This document shows positions 54,016 through 64,000 of a DNA stretch of 64,000 nucleotides, in pieces. The stretch comes from Ahaetulla prasina (Eukaryota; Chordata; Lepidosauria; Squamata; Colubridae), in the NCBI RefSeq assembly GCF_028640845.1, contig NC_080540.1, positions 264,525,958 through 264,589,957 of the forward strand, in the 5' to 3' direction. Each line of letters opens with the position of its first letter. The stretch's first letter is position 1. The notes under the pieces were generated by a model. That model saw nothing but the letters and a program-made list of their open reading frames with translations. It was not told where the DNA came from and ran no database searches. The position numbers and the translations under genes were made by a program.

Positions 54016-55645
54016 CTTTTCTAAGATTCTGACAAAAGACCAAGTCTTTGGCATAATGCCATAGATTCTCAATGTTTTTATACTTCCTCTCCTAACTCTC
54101 TGCTTTTGTTCTTGTTGCCAATCTGTCCTGTCTTCCCACAGATATGCTTACTTGGCACAAAGCATATTTTTTGGAAATATTACCAACTACTTAACTCTGA
54201 TTTATTTATTTATTCAGCTTGCATGACTGCCCGTCTCAACAAGTAACTCTAAATGGTGATCCAGGACAGTTCACAGATTCCTCAAAAATGTATGTTCAGT
54301 GCTAACATCAATCACTATACTTGGAAGAGTGTTGCCTACAATAGTCCAGCTTAACTCTCATGATGTATCATGTGTCTATTAAAAGGTGAATGAGAACAAG
54401 CATGAAAACCAAAAAAGAGGGAAAATATATCAAGTCCAAGTAGGAGATAATTTACCTAATTTGCTTATAAAACTAAAATATGTCAATTAGTGCTTGATTT
54501 CATGTCAAATCATATGATGAATATCTACCTAAATGAGCCATGAGTTTTAGAAAATCAGGTTGCAAACATTTGTCATACCTAGTCTTTAGATGTTGATGGA
54601 TTCATTTAAGATCCTCTGCACACTAATAGCTGCAGTTTAAATACTTTGATTTTGCTTGGGAATACAAGCAAAAGTTAATTGTTCCTTTTCAAACAAAACT
54701 TGGGAAGCCTGTTTTTGCATAATAAAATCCAAGTAATGAGTAATACTTTCTATTCATACAAAAGAAACCTCATTGCATGTAAGAGGAGAGACCAAATTTT
54801 TGTAGACATTTTTTGTTACTTATTTTCTAGTTAGTCAAAATCTTGAATTGCTGCATTTTTCCGCCAATAATTATTGCAAAAGAACTCAGAGCTATTTATC
54901 ATTTTTCTAAGTGCTCATTGTGTTTCATGTCATTTTATTTAGTAATCCTGGCAGTTCTACTTTGTTATAATAGTACTAATAACACATAGGTATTATGATC
55001 TCCACGTGAAAAGAATGATATTGTTCCCTATGTTCACATCCAAAACTTTCAATGCTGTTAACTGCAGCCAGCCATTATCTCTTGGCTGAAACTCAACGGT
55101 GCAGTTTCACTGCTGGAAGAAATGCTAATTATTCTTCCAGCAACCCATCTACCAAATATATCAATTATGCTCTGGAGGGTCTCTTAAACTAATCAGAGTT
55201 AGATCTGTATGTGCAAGAAGAAAAGAAAGAAAGTTGGGCAAGTGGAACATCATTTCATCCATTTCCAGCAGTGGTCTAAAATAATCTACCATTTGAAGAA
55301 TCATCACAGCACTGGCTGCCTTTGTTTTCCCCTCATTATAATGAGGATAAACACCTCAGAGTAAATCACTTGAACTTGCTGACTTCTGCAAAATGTTGCA
55401 CCATTTTATTGCTTGTTAGAAGTGTGACTTCAGTGGTGCAATCTCACTCTTTAGCAGCTCATGATCTACTGGGTTATAGTTAGAATATATTTGGTGTCCC
55501 CTTTTTTTCTATCACTCAACTTGCTTTTTGTCTAAGAGATTGCTTGCTTTTGCCTTTGTTCCATGGCACACATATATATGGAACACATAGATGTATAGGT
55601 GCTAGGCTTTTAATGTTTTTTTTTAATGGTCCTTTTTCATAAGTA
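54016..55645. other. AT-rich spacer
   Basis: No gene. 54203-54300 (TTTATTTATTTATTCAGC, CTGCCCGTCTCAA) resembles a retroposon tail, unassigned. Confidence 0.45.
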
Positions 55646-55647
55646 TA

Positions 55648-55695
55648 TAGGGATGTGGTGGCTCAGTGGCTAAGATGCTGCTGCAACAGGATACT
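55648..55695 (+). repeat. tRNA-derived SINE head, truncated
   Basis: GTGGTGGCTCAGTGGCTAAG is a box-A-like tRNA start typical of squamate SINEs. No box B follows. Confidence 0.4.
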
Positions 55696-56794
55696 TTCTT
55701 GTTCTTGTAATTTGATGTAAGAGTGTCCTTAGAGGCATATACCACACCAATGAGTCAGGGTAGAAAGCTGGCAGTAAGCAGAAACCCTAGTCTTGAAATA
55801 ATAATAAGAAATTAATTCTGATAGATAAGAAAACTTTCTCTGTGCAAGTTTGGTAACTGAACAAGCAGGCTTTGTATAAGGAGTTTGCTGCAGATAATTT
55901 CCAGGATATTGGTAGAAGCCTGTGATATAGGATAATAAATAAAATAAATAAAATTTACATATATAAAACTAACTTAGTAGATTATGCTTTGATTGTGTGT
56001 CTATTACAGAAAAAGTGTAATTAGCCAATGTTTTGTAACATCTGATTGACATGTTGCTGTGTCACAAGTATAGAAAAAAAGAAACTAAGCTTCTTATTCC
56101 ATTAAAAGGAAAAAATTGGTTGAGTGAGTTCTTCCAAATTCATAGCATTCACTGGGTTTGAATGACCATCTTAAATTCATTCTCAAATACATGCAAATTC
56201 AAACATCACTTTTAAATTACTCAGCCTTCTTCATGCTGGCATCTCCAGAATTCTTAAAGAGCATGTATATATTCTGGGAATTGCAGTACAAATGTATTTG
56301 AAGGACACCTGATTGGAAAAAACTGGTTATTGAGTTCAGTTTGTCAAAAGCACTGAGCTAGTTCAGAATATTACTTAATTATTTTGTGGAATTAGTCCAG
56401 ACAATCTTTCAGGTTAAAAAAAGACAGAAATTGGAACAAACCAAAAAATCCTGTCCCTATGGTTTACAAAGTAAACTTGTTTTCCTTGAAACTATAGCAC
56501 CTTATATAATTACCTGTCAAAATGCTGGAAAGCAAGTAAATAATAAATGACTAATTCAGATTTACAGGGATACATTTTTTTGACCATCATAGGTGAAACA
56601 ACTGCAACAGAGGGAAGACTAACAAAACAACCTGTAAATTTGAAGACAGACAGAATAATCTCTAGTATATTTTTCTCCCTGTGGTTATCATAGAAGGCAG
56701 AATGAAGGTTTTCATATTGTATTGGTAATAAATATAACTATATATATTTATATTAGAATGCACTACTACAGACTAATTCTGCTAAATGCCGACA
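55696..56794. other. AT-rich spacer
   Basis: No gene seen. Confidence 0.5.
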
Positions 56795-56975
56795 CTCAGC
56801 CATTCTATAGTTTGAGTCTTACCGGCTCAAGGTTGACTCAGCCTTCTACCCTTCCAAGATCTGGTAAAATGACGACCCAGATTGCTGGGGCAACATGCTG
56901 ACTGTGTAAACCACTTAGAGAGGGATGTAAAGCACTGTGAAGTGGTATATAAGCCTGATTGCTATTGCTATATTT
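56795..56975 (+). mobile_element. Squamate tRNA-derived SINE, 5'-truncated
   Basis: GTTTGAGTCTTACCGGCTC (box B region), AAGGTTGACTCAGCCTTC, GACCCAGATTGCTGGGGC, CTGACTGTGTAAACCACTT, GAAGTGGTATATAAGCC, then TTGCTATTGCTA. Same family as 53195 and 25326. Confidence 0.8.
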
Positions 56976-57194
56976 GTTGATATATTTGAATAGCTGTTAA
57001 ATCTAATCATTTAAAACAAATAATGCATAATGTCAAAAGACAAAAGAGAGGGAAGGTCATGAAAAGTACAACTAAACATAAGCTAACTTTTGCCCTATGC
57101 AACAGAATTCTGCAACTGGTATTAAGATTCTCTGACAATGATTTATATATGTGGCCATCACAACTTACAACTGTTGATAAACCTATTTACACTT

Positions 57195-57676
57195 TAAGGT
57201 TTTGGTCACTACCTTTAAAGCGCTCCATGGCTTAGGGCCTGGGTACTTACGGGACCGCCTGCTTTTACCGCATGCCTCCCACCCGTACGCTCTCACAGAG
57301 AGGGACTTCTCAGGGTGCCGTCCGCCAAGCAATGTCGGCTGGCGGCCCCCAGGGGAAGGTCCTTCTCTGTGGGGGCTACCACACTCTGGAACGAGCTTCC
57401 CCCGGGTTTACGCCAAATACCTGACCTTCGGACCTTCCGCCGCGAACTGAAGACACATCTTTTCATTCGCGCGGGGCTGGCTTAATTTTAAATTATCTAT
57501 TATTAATTTTAATGGGGTTTTAGTTTTATATATTTTAAAGTTTTTTAGGCCAATTATAAAATAAGTTTTTTAATTTGTATTAATTTGTATTTTAAATTGT
57601 ATATTGTATTGTTTGTTTTTATTTTTGGCTGTACACCGCCCTGAGTCCTTCGGGAGAAGGGTGGTATAAAAATCGA
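57195..57676 (+). pseudogene. L2-type LINE 3' end
   Basis: Encodes FKALHGLGPGYLRDRLLLPH, HPYALTERDFSGC, then LPRVYAKYLTF-type sequence after a frame change (TTLWNELPPGLRQIPDL in the alternate frame). The 3' UTR ends GCTGTACACCGCCCTGAGTC, GGGAGAAGGGTGGTATAAAA. It is the sense-strand version of 30100-30349. Confidence 0.85.
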
Positions 57677-57679
57677 ATA

Positions 57680-57751
<72 letters not shown>
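57677..57751. repeat. (AAT)n microsatellite at L2 tail
   Basis: About 24 ATA units seeded at the L2 end. Confidence 0.94.
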
Positions 57752-58087
57752 TATTATAACTTGGGTTGACCAAGCTCCTAGTAAAGTTTTTTAAGATGGA
57801 AGCCATTAAGATGTTTTGATTAATCACAAAAATAAAGGAGAGCTTATTGTTTTGCAACACAATGTTGAATCTTCTGGGAACAGCATGATAGGGGGTGGGG
57901 GACACCATCAATCCAGGGGTCCCAGTGCTGGTTAATAGTTGGGAAATACATGCCTATTTACTATCAGGAATAATCTTTAGTCCCTTCCCCTAGGCAGTAT
58001 TAACTGTCATCTTCCCGAGGAGATTCCAAAAGGATTTTTATTTGGGCTGCATTTCAAGAACCATTGGTTTAGCCACTTATTTTGGCT

Positions 58088-58335
58088 AATACCAGTTTGG
58101 TCTAGCGGTAAAGGAGCTGAACTAGAAACAAGAAGCTGTGAGTTCTAGTCCTGCCTTAGGTATGAAAGCCACCTGGGTGACTTTGGACCAGTCATTTTCT
58201 CTCTGGTCAGCCCATGTTTCATGTTTGTTGTTGTGGGGAAAATAGGAGGAGGAAGGAGCATTAGTATGTTCTTCACCTTGAGTTACTGATAACGCAATAA
58301 AGGCAGAATAAACATCTAATAAATAAATTACACAT
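58088..58335 (+). mobile_element. Sauria-like tRNA-derived SINE
   Basis: tRNA-like head TTTGGTCTAGCGGTAAAGG (box A) and GTGAGTTCTAGTCCTGCC (box B), body CACCTGGGTGACTTTGGACC, CAGTCATTTTCTCTCTGGTC, then GTTGTTGTGGGGAAAATAGG, GGAAGGAGCATTAG and CACCTTGAGTTACTG, tail AATAAATAAAT. This is the body known from squamate Sauria-type SINEs, whose tail comes from BovB. Confidence 0.78.
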
Positions 58336-59027
58336 TTCACCAAATGTTGAAACAAAATTCTTGACTACAAAACACAGTAAAGTCCATATAACATTTTAGT
58401 GGATATTTTAATGAGTATACTTTAAGAGAAAGCATAAGAAATGTATATTCTAAGGGAAAAGCACTAAAATAATTATCCGTTCATTTTTTAAAAAATAAGT
58501 AAAAATATTCACATGAATTGTATGGAACAGACTTCTGAATGTAAACATGCAAAATTCAAATAAGCAGAAAGGGTCTAGCCAATGTATATTTTGATGCTAA
58601 CTAATTATAACTTTATTGACAACACAAATGAATTATGATATCATGAAAATAAGAATTAATATCATGGGACTCTTCCAACAAAAGATCTGGTGTCCTAAGT
58701 CTTCTAGCCTTTATTTCTAATCTGGTGCCCAAAGGAACAATAAATAAAACCTAGCTGTGTGCGTAAAATGGAAAGCTTGTTTTGTTTCAAGTATAGAACA
58801 AAACAACCCCACCTGGAATTGCCTCAGATTCTATACCTAGCAAATAAAATACATTGTGAAATACTCATTAGCACAAATTTGATTCATGAAGTTATACTAT
58901 ACCAATAACCTTAAATTTACATAGAATCTTCTATCATGGTATTTTGAATACCTGTTGAAGCTTAAAAAGTACTTGCATCAACTGACTTCAACATTCAACA
59001 AAACGCACCTAAAGTTCAAAATCAATC
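58336..59027. other. AT-rich spacer
   Basis: No gene seen. Confidence 0.5.
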
Positions 59028-59035
59028 ATGTATGA

Positions 59036-59250
59036 CAGGGGTGTCAAACTCAAGGGCGCTTAAATAGCAAACGACTGGCCTACGGTGCCTCTGGCAGCCA
59101 AAATGGGGTGCGTGCATGCCCCCCTGTGCCCTGTCTTGACTGGCAGGGTGCTTCAGGATGTATCCGTCCCATCTCCTTCCCCTGGCCAGGCCGCAAAGGA
59201 GAACTACAATGGTGATCCTGCTCTTGAAGAAATCTAGTTTGACACCCCTT
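59036..59250. mobile_element. hAT-type MITE, 215 bp
   Basis: Ends CAGGGGTGTCAAACTC and AGTTTGACACCCCTT; flanks ATGTATGA (59028-59035) and GTGTATGA (59251-59258), 7 of 8. Confidence 0.85.
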
Positions 59251-59258
59251 GTGTATGA

Positions 59259-60218
59259 GACCATGTGAAAAAATCTAAGCTTACAAACTATGTTTAAAAT
59301 GGACAAAACTGCTGTATGATTCTTGTATGCACTCTTATCCCTCAACACCTTGAGATGGCTAGCAAATTATATATTTAAAAATAATCAGCTAATCATTTCT
59401 TCAAACTACCTACTTTTTATGATTGTTTTGTAACATAGGATATCAAATGATGCTCTCGATATTCTGAAATGAATGTAGTAGTCAAATATAGGAAATGTCA
59501 AATATATCTTATTATATATAAACCACCTAACTATTAATGTTTATGCCCCATACTATGAACTTCATTTTTTCCTTGCAGCAAGTTGATATCATTTTTCTGA
59601 CGACATTCTCTCTTGCATGAAGAATATAAATAAATGTAGCACATCAAATTGCTTTGTTGTGTTATTATGATTGAAGTATGATGTGAGAATCTCTCCAAAC
59701 CTCAAAATGTCATCCTTGTGTATAAGTATTTTGGTAAAAACCCATGACATTTTAGTTAAATGGTTCTCTCCAGCTATGGATTAAGTTGATTTTTCTATAA
59801 AGATGGACCCTGAGAGAACTTCTGACTTTTAAAAAAAGCCAATTTCATGTGTGTGTGTATGTTTGTATATGTGTATGTGTATACTGTATGTATATTTATA
59901 TATTAATATTAAACCCTAACGCAAACAACCCATTGATACTTGTCTTTCTTTCAGTTTCAATAGAGAACAGCTATCTTCACATTGCAGGTTTTTATTTGAA
60001 GAAGTGGGTAGATAAAGGCTAAAATGATTTTTATTGAGATTGTTATATTCTTATACTCCAGAGAATTAGGGAAGTATCAGTCTGACCTGCTTCCAAATGT
60101 TACCTTCTTGCTCTGGACTTAAAAGTTCAGCTTCACTTTTCTAAATAGCACTTCTTGCATACTTTTGTTAAGATCATTTTCTTTTCGCTCTACATGTCCA
60201 AACTAGAGAAAATATTGG
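59259..60218. other. AT-rich spacer with short GT tract
   Basis: No gene seen. Confidence 0.5.
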
Positions 60219-60226
60219 ATGTGTAG

Positions 60227-61445
60227 CAGGGGTGAAATGCTCCCGGTTTGGACCGGCTCGCCCAATACGGTAGTGATGGCGGCAGGTGGTTTGGAGAACT
60301 GGTAGCAAAAATTCCTGGTCCTGCTCCCTGCCCCCTGCCCCTGCTGAGCCACACCATTATCAGAGGTTTGTTTTTTTTAATTTTAAAAAAATTGTCTTTA
60401 AAAGTAAAAAAAAAAGCCTTTGATGATCCCATGGCTCAGCTGGGATCGTCAGAACCCTTTAAACTCTTTTTAAGGGTTCTGATGAAAAGGTTGTTAAAAA
60501 AAAGGTTTTAAAAGGCTCCTCTGACGATCCCAGCAGAGTTCCTCATCACCAGAACCTTAAAAAAGAGGTTTTCTACAAGCTCTTCGGCAGAGCTTGTAGA
60601 AAAAATCCTTTTAAGAGGTTCTGGGCTGCGTGGGCAATTTCAGCCGGGATCGTCAGAGGAGCCTTTTAAAATCTTTTTTTCCTCTGGTGATCCCAGATGA
60701 GTTTTCTGATCATCACAGGCTTTTAAAATCATTTTTTAATAACCTCTTACAAGAGCCCCCATGCTTGACCACCCAATTGACCTCCCCACTTACCTTATTG
60801 CTGCTCCTTTCGGGCTGGCAAAGCCATGCTTTACATCAGTTGCATCAGCTAGCAACTGAATCTGCCTGTCTAAAATCCATCTCCTCAGTGAGAAACTCAA
60901 TCTGCCTGCTTTGCTGGCTGAGGAATTCTGGGAGTTGAAGTCCACAAACCTTAAAGTTACTAAGGTTGGAGTCCCCTGATCTAAAAAATATAAATAAAAT
61001 AAAATAAAATAATAAAATATTTGTGCAGCTTTCTGAGATTTGGTGTGTTCCTGTAGTGTTTCACTCTAACTACACAAACACACAAAATCTCACAAAACTG
61101 TATGTGGCATTTTGTGTGTGTGTGTAAGTCAGTTGTGTTGTATGTGTGTAAAGTGTGAAAATTGGTTTTTGAGCTCTTTGTGGCTGTGTGAGGTTCCTGC
61201 ATGTTGCAGGGGCCATTTTGGGTGAAGTGCAACTACTTTTACATTGTGTGTGTCTGTTGTGTTGTGTGTGTGTAAAGTGTGAAATTGGGTTTTGGTACCT
61301 CTTATTGTTTTGTATACTTTGTTTATTATTTTTATTATTTATTGTTATTGGCCATGCCCACCCAATCATCTGACCACCAAGCCACACCCATCAATTAAGC
61401 CATGCCCACAGAACCGGTAGGGAAAATTTTTAGATTTCACCCCTG
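60227..61445. mobile_element. hAT-type non-autonomous element, 1219 bp
   Basis: Ends CAGGGGTGAAATGC and GATTTCACCCCTG; perfect 8-bp duplication ATGTGTAG (60219-60226, 61446-61453). Same organisation as 36289-37538 over its whole length, but an independent insertion at another site. Confidence 0.92.
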
Positions 61446-61649
61446 ATGTGTAGTCTAATCAGTGCATTAAGCAAAGGAATGATTACTGCAATATAGCTCT
61501 TTTTAGCTGCTGTGTTCTATTGCTTCTTTATATTCGACTGATGATCTACTAATATATGCCAAGATCTTTCCTAAACACATTGCTATCAGATTTTTCCCAT
61601 GTACCTATGTATTACACACACACACACACGCACACACACACGTAGTAAG

Positions 61650-61907
61650 CAGTGGTGAAATCTACATTTCTTTCCTACCGATTCTGTGGGCGTGGCTTGG
61701 TGGGCGAGGCTTGGTGGGGGGTCATGTGACTGGGTGGACGTGGCTATGTGACCTGGGGATCAAAAGACAGAAACTCACTAACAATGTCCTGCTGGAGTTA
61801 GATGACCTCCAGGTCCCTTCCAGCCCTGGATTATCCTCTGAAGCTGCCTCTAGTGCCAAGTTTGTAGCCTTCCTTCTTCTCCTTTTTCCTCCTTCCCAGC
61901 TTCCCTC

Positions 61908-61948
<41 letters not shown>

Positions 61949-62275
61949 CTCTCTCTCTCTCAAAAATGAAACCTCCCCCAATTTTTGCCTAGCAGGCTTC
62001 AGCTTTTTTACCTTTTAAAAAATGCTCATCAGGCACCTCAGCTGGGATCGTCAGAACCTTTTTTTAACCCTTTAAAAGCATTTTTTTACAACCTCTTCAG
62101 CTGAAGAGGTTGTTAAAAATGCTTTTAAAAGTTTTTTAAAAAAGGCTCTGACAATCCCATGGCTCAGCTGGGCATGGGGGGGGGCAGGGATTTTTGCTAC
62201 CGGTTCTCTGAACCACCCGCTGCCATTGCTACCAGATCGGCTGATCCGGTCCGAACCGGGAGCATTTCACTCCTG
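61650..62275. mobile_element. hAT-type element, 626 bp
   Basis: Ends CAGTGGTGAAATCTAC and GCATTTCACTCCTG; flanks GTAGTAAG and GTTTTAAG agree at 6 of 8. It contains a (CT)n tract (61911-61960) and the hairpin AACCTCTTCAGCTGAAGAGG near 62088. Confidence 0.75.
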
Positions 62276-62339
62276 GTTTTAAGATATAATTGATTATAAT
62301 TGGATGCTTAAATTTGCAGAACTCCATTTGAAATATGAT

Positions 62340-63010
62340 GTCTTCTAAAATATTAACAAATTCTCCTAGGCTGGTGTTATCTACAAATTGGATACACATC
62401 CCTCCATTCTATCCTGTATGCATTTATAAAAATATTGCATGGAATCCTAGAAAATCCCACCTGATGCTTTTAGATAATGTAAAACCATTGAGAAGCACCT
62501 TTGGAATCCATTGGCTCAGCCAGTTACAGTGACTGTTTCAGCCCATTAAACAGCAGTACTATCTAATCCACGTTCATTTACCTTGCCAACAAGGATATCA
62601 TAAAAGACCTTGTCAAGATATGTTGCATCTACAGCAGGAGTGAAATTCAACAGGTTCTGATAAGTTCTGGAGAACCAGTAGCGGAAATTTTGAATAGTTT
62701 GGAGAACCAGCAAATACCACCTCCGGCTGGCTCCAGGAGTGGGGTGGGAATGGAAATTTTGCAATATCCTTCCCCTGGAGTTGGGTAGGAATTGAGATTT
62801 TGCAGTATCCTTCCCCTGGAGTGGGGTGGGAAAGGAGATTTTGTAGTATCCTTCCCCTGCCACGCCCACCAGGCCACACCCACCATGCTCACCAACTAGC
62901 CGTGCCCACAGAACCAGTAGTAAAAAAAATTGAATTCCACCGCTGATCTACAGCATTGCCTTTGTTTACCTTTTTAAAATCAGCATCTTACACAAAATGT
63001 TAGCCTTGAC
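62340..63010 (-). pseudogene. CR1 LINE RT palm fragment split by a hAT element
   Basis: Minus strand, across the hAT at 62635-62945: KGNAVDATYLDKVFYDILVG, KVNERGLDSTAV, then a WLSQWIPK-type and a LLNIFINAY-like stretch with stops, ending near NTSLGEFVNILED. CR1 RTs read GNAVDVIYLDFSKAFDTVPH..ILVDKL..CGLD here, so the match is clear although the active site is decayed. Confidence 0.75.
62635..62945. mobile_element. hAT-type element, 311 bp, inside CR1
   Basis: Ends CAGGAGTGAAATTCAAC and GAATTCCACCGCTG; perfect 8-bp duplication ATCTACAG (62627-62634, 62946-62953). The interior has three tandem units of TATCCTTCCCCTGGAGT with GGAATTGAGATTTTGCAG-like spacers. Confidence 0.9.
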
Positions 63011-63895
63011 ACACCAGTACTAGATTCTAGTAATGGTATTATTTTTCTAAGTACTTGCAGATAAACTGCCGGGGTATCTGCAGTGTTTCTGTACATCCAA
63101 AAAAGAAAAAGAAAAAGAAAGAAAGAAGAGGAAGAAGCAAAATAGACAAGCTATTGTCCAAAGCTTTTGCATATGTGTGTGATGTTCACTGGCAATTCTG
63201 GAACATCTGTGACTGGCTGATATAGCAATCAATTACATTCAAAGACATTCCAAAAGTGCCCTTGAAAGAGAAATACATTTTCTGAAATGCATCAGGCAGA
63301 TTAAAACATTTTTACTGACACTTTGGGTTCCTCCCTCTTTCTTTCATTCACTATAGAAACAACAGATCTTCAGTAATACTAATAGTCTTTCAGAAGCTGC
63401 GTGGTAATCCTGTCATTCTGTTCCCTTCTGTTTTTTTCTGCCTTTGCTGAAAATAATCTTGTGCGTCAACCCTGCCCTTTGTTTCAGTGTAGTTTGCTTT
63501 CTTTCTGCATAGATTGTCCTTTTGGTCTTATCTTGAGACAGCAGCTAAGAAAATCTTTTTGTCTGATCAATAAGAGAAAAATACTTTAAATATCAGCCAA
63601 CCAATTTCTTTTGCTGCTTCCCAGAAACAAATCCTATAATTTTTCTAGTGAATTGCTGACAATCTTTTGGCACCTGGGATTCAAACGCACAGTTCAAACT
63701 GAAAATAGTCTTGTAATATATTGTGTGGCTACAAACTGGGAGACTACTTAAAGCTATTTGATCAATATTTAAGTATTTTCCTTCCTTATCTTTTTTTAAA
63801 AATTGTGAACAAGACTGCCTAGGCCATTTTGGTTACTGATAACTGTACTGGTTACTGTCTGTGGAGATTTTCCAGGTCACAGTTATCCCAAAGGT
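63011..63895. other. Spacer, no gene seen
   Basis: Nothing recognisable. Confidence 0.5.
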
Positions 63896-63904
63896 GTTTT
63901 TTCA

Positions 63905-64000
63905 AGAGGCAACTGGACTTTCTTTGTTTCTCCCTTGAAGATTGAGTCCGAACTGAAGAAGCTTCTTGGATGAAAAGTGAAACATCTTCAAGGGAAAAAC
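63905..64000 (+). repeat. Hammerhead-like repeat end at window edge
   Basis: CTTTCTTTGTTTCTCCCTTG, then GAACTGAAGAAGCTTCTTGG and AAAAGTGAAACATCTTCAAG. CTGAAGA, an extra A, a decayed GCTTC stem and GAAAC repeat the layout of the PLE motif. CCCTTGAAGAT (63934-63944) pairs with ATCTTCAAGGG (63984-63994). Probably an older PLE family; it continues beyond the window. Confidence 0.5.

Noticed and set aside
54940..56790. Host gene exons in the long spacers
   Set aside because: I scanned for conserved domain-like frames and saw none. Short exons cannot be excluded without RNA or comparative data.
58088..58160. tRNA gene
   Set aside because: Box A and box B are present but the cloverleaf is not complete and the sequence continues into a SINE body.

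Overview
The window looks like squamate reptile nuclear DNA, most likely from a snake. The evidence is the repeat content: a CR1 LINE tail and a second LINE family that both end in the pentamer (AATAG)n, a BovB/RTE fragment, L2-type LINEs, squamate tRNA-derived SINEs, Penelope-like elements and many short hAT-type elements. I found no host protein-coding gene, no intact tRNA or rRNA gene and no CRISPR array. Every long reading frame that I can interpret belongs to a transposable element, and nearly all are broken. The organism call is an inference from repeat families; I could not run a search.
Layout. 1-4127 is a decayed Ty3/Gypsy element (gag to 3' LTR, + strand). 6381-8100 is the 5' end of a second, related Gypsy element on the - strand, with an open gag-protease frame. 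9.0-9.4 kb holds a faint RTE-like trace. 10.1-14.0 kb is a compound of two LTRs, Penelope-like element (PLE) ends, large palindromes and microsatellites. 14.9-16.0 kb is a CR1 copy split by a hAT element with an 8-bp target duplication. 17.2-25.6 kb is scattered debris: an L2 tail, a foldback element, hAT copies, a 5S-rRNA-like sequence, CR1 pieces, an LTR inside a SINE. 27.0-35.2 kb is a nest: a minus-strand LINE ('LINE-A') interrupted by an L2 copy and by another LINE ('LINE-B'), with a 1.73-kb direct tandem duplication. 35.0-40.1 kb is a second tandem duplication (3.04 kb, the second copy lacking about 0.97 kb). 40.3-47.5 kb has a minisatellite, a BovB fragment, hAT pieces and a 671-bp LTR with a clear 5-bp target duplication. 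47.6-51.6 kb is an LTR followed by a PLE tandem array with a 1448-bp period. 51.6-64 kb is an LTR-like piece, SINEs, an L2 tail, four hAT copies, CR1 and, at the right edge, a further hammerhead-like PLE-type end.
The most interesting system is the Penelope-like family. Its repeated ends carry a hammerhead-ribozyme-like core: CTGAAGA, a hairpin whose stem covaries between two subfamilies while its loop stays TGAGAC, then GAAAC and GTC, with a self-complementary ACGT where helix III would be. One duplicated palindrome is centred within about three bases of the predicted cleavage site. Other palindromes place whole motifs head to head, and PLE ends repeatedly abut (TA)n, (CA)n or (GTAT)n tracts.
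The elements do not cooperate as host genes. Their relation is chronological: nested insertions and shared lesions give a relative order (CR1, LINE-A and SINEs first; then L2, LINE-B, hAT and LTR insertions; then tandem duplications).
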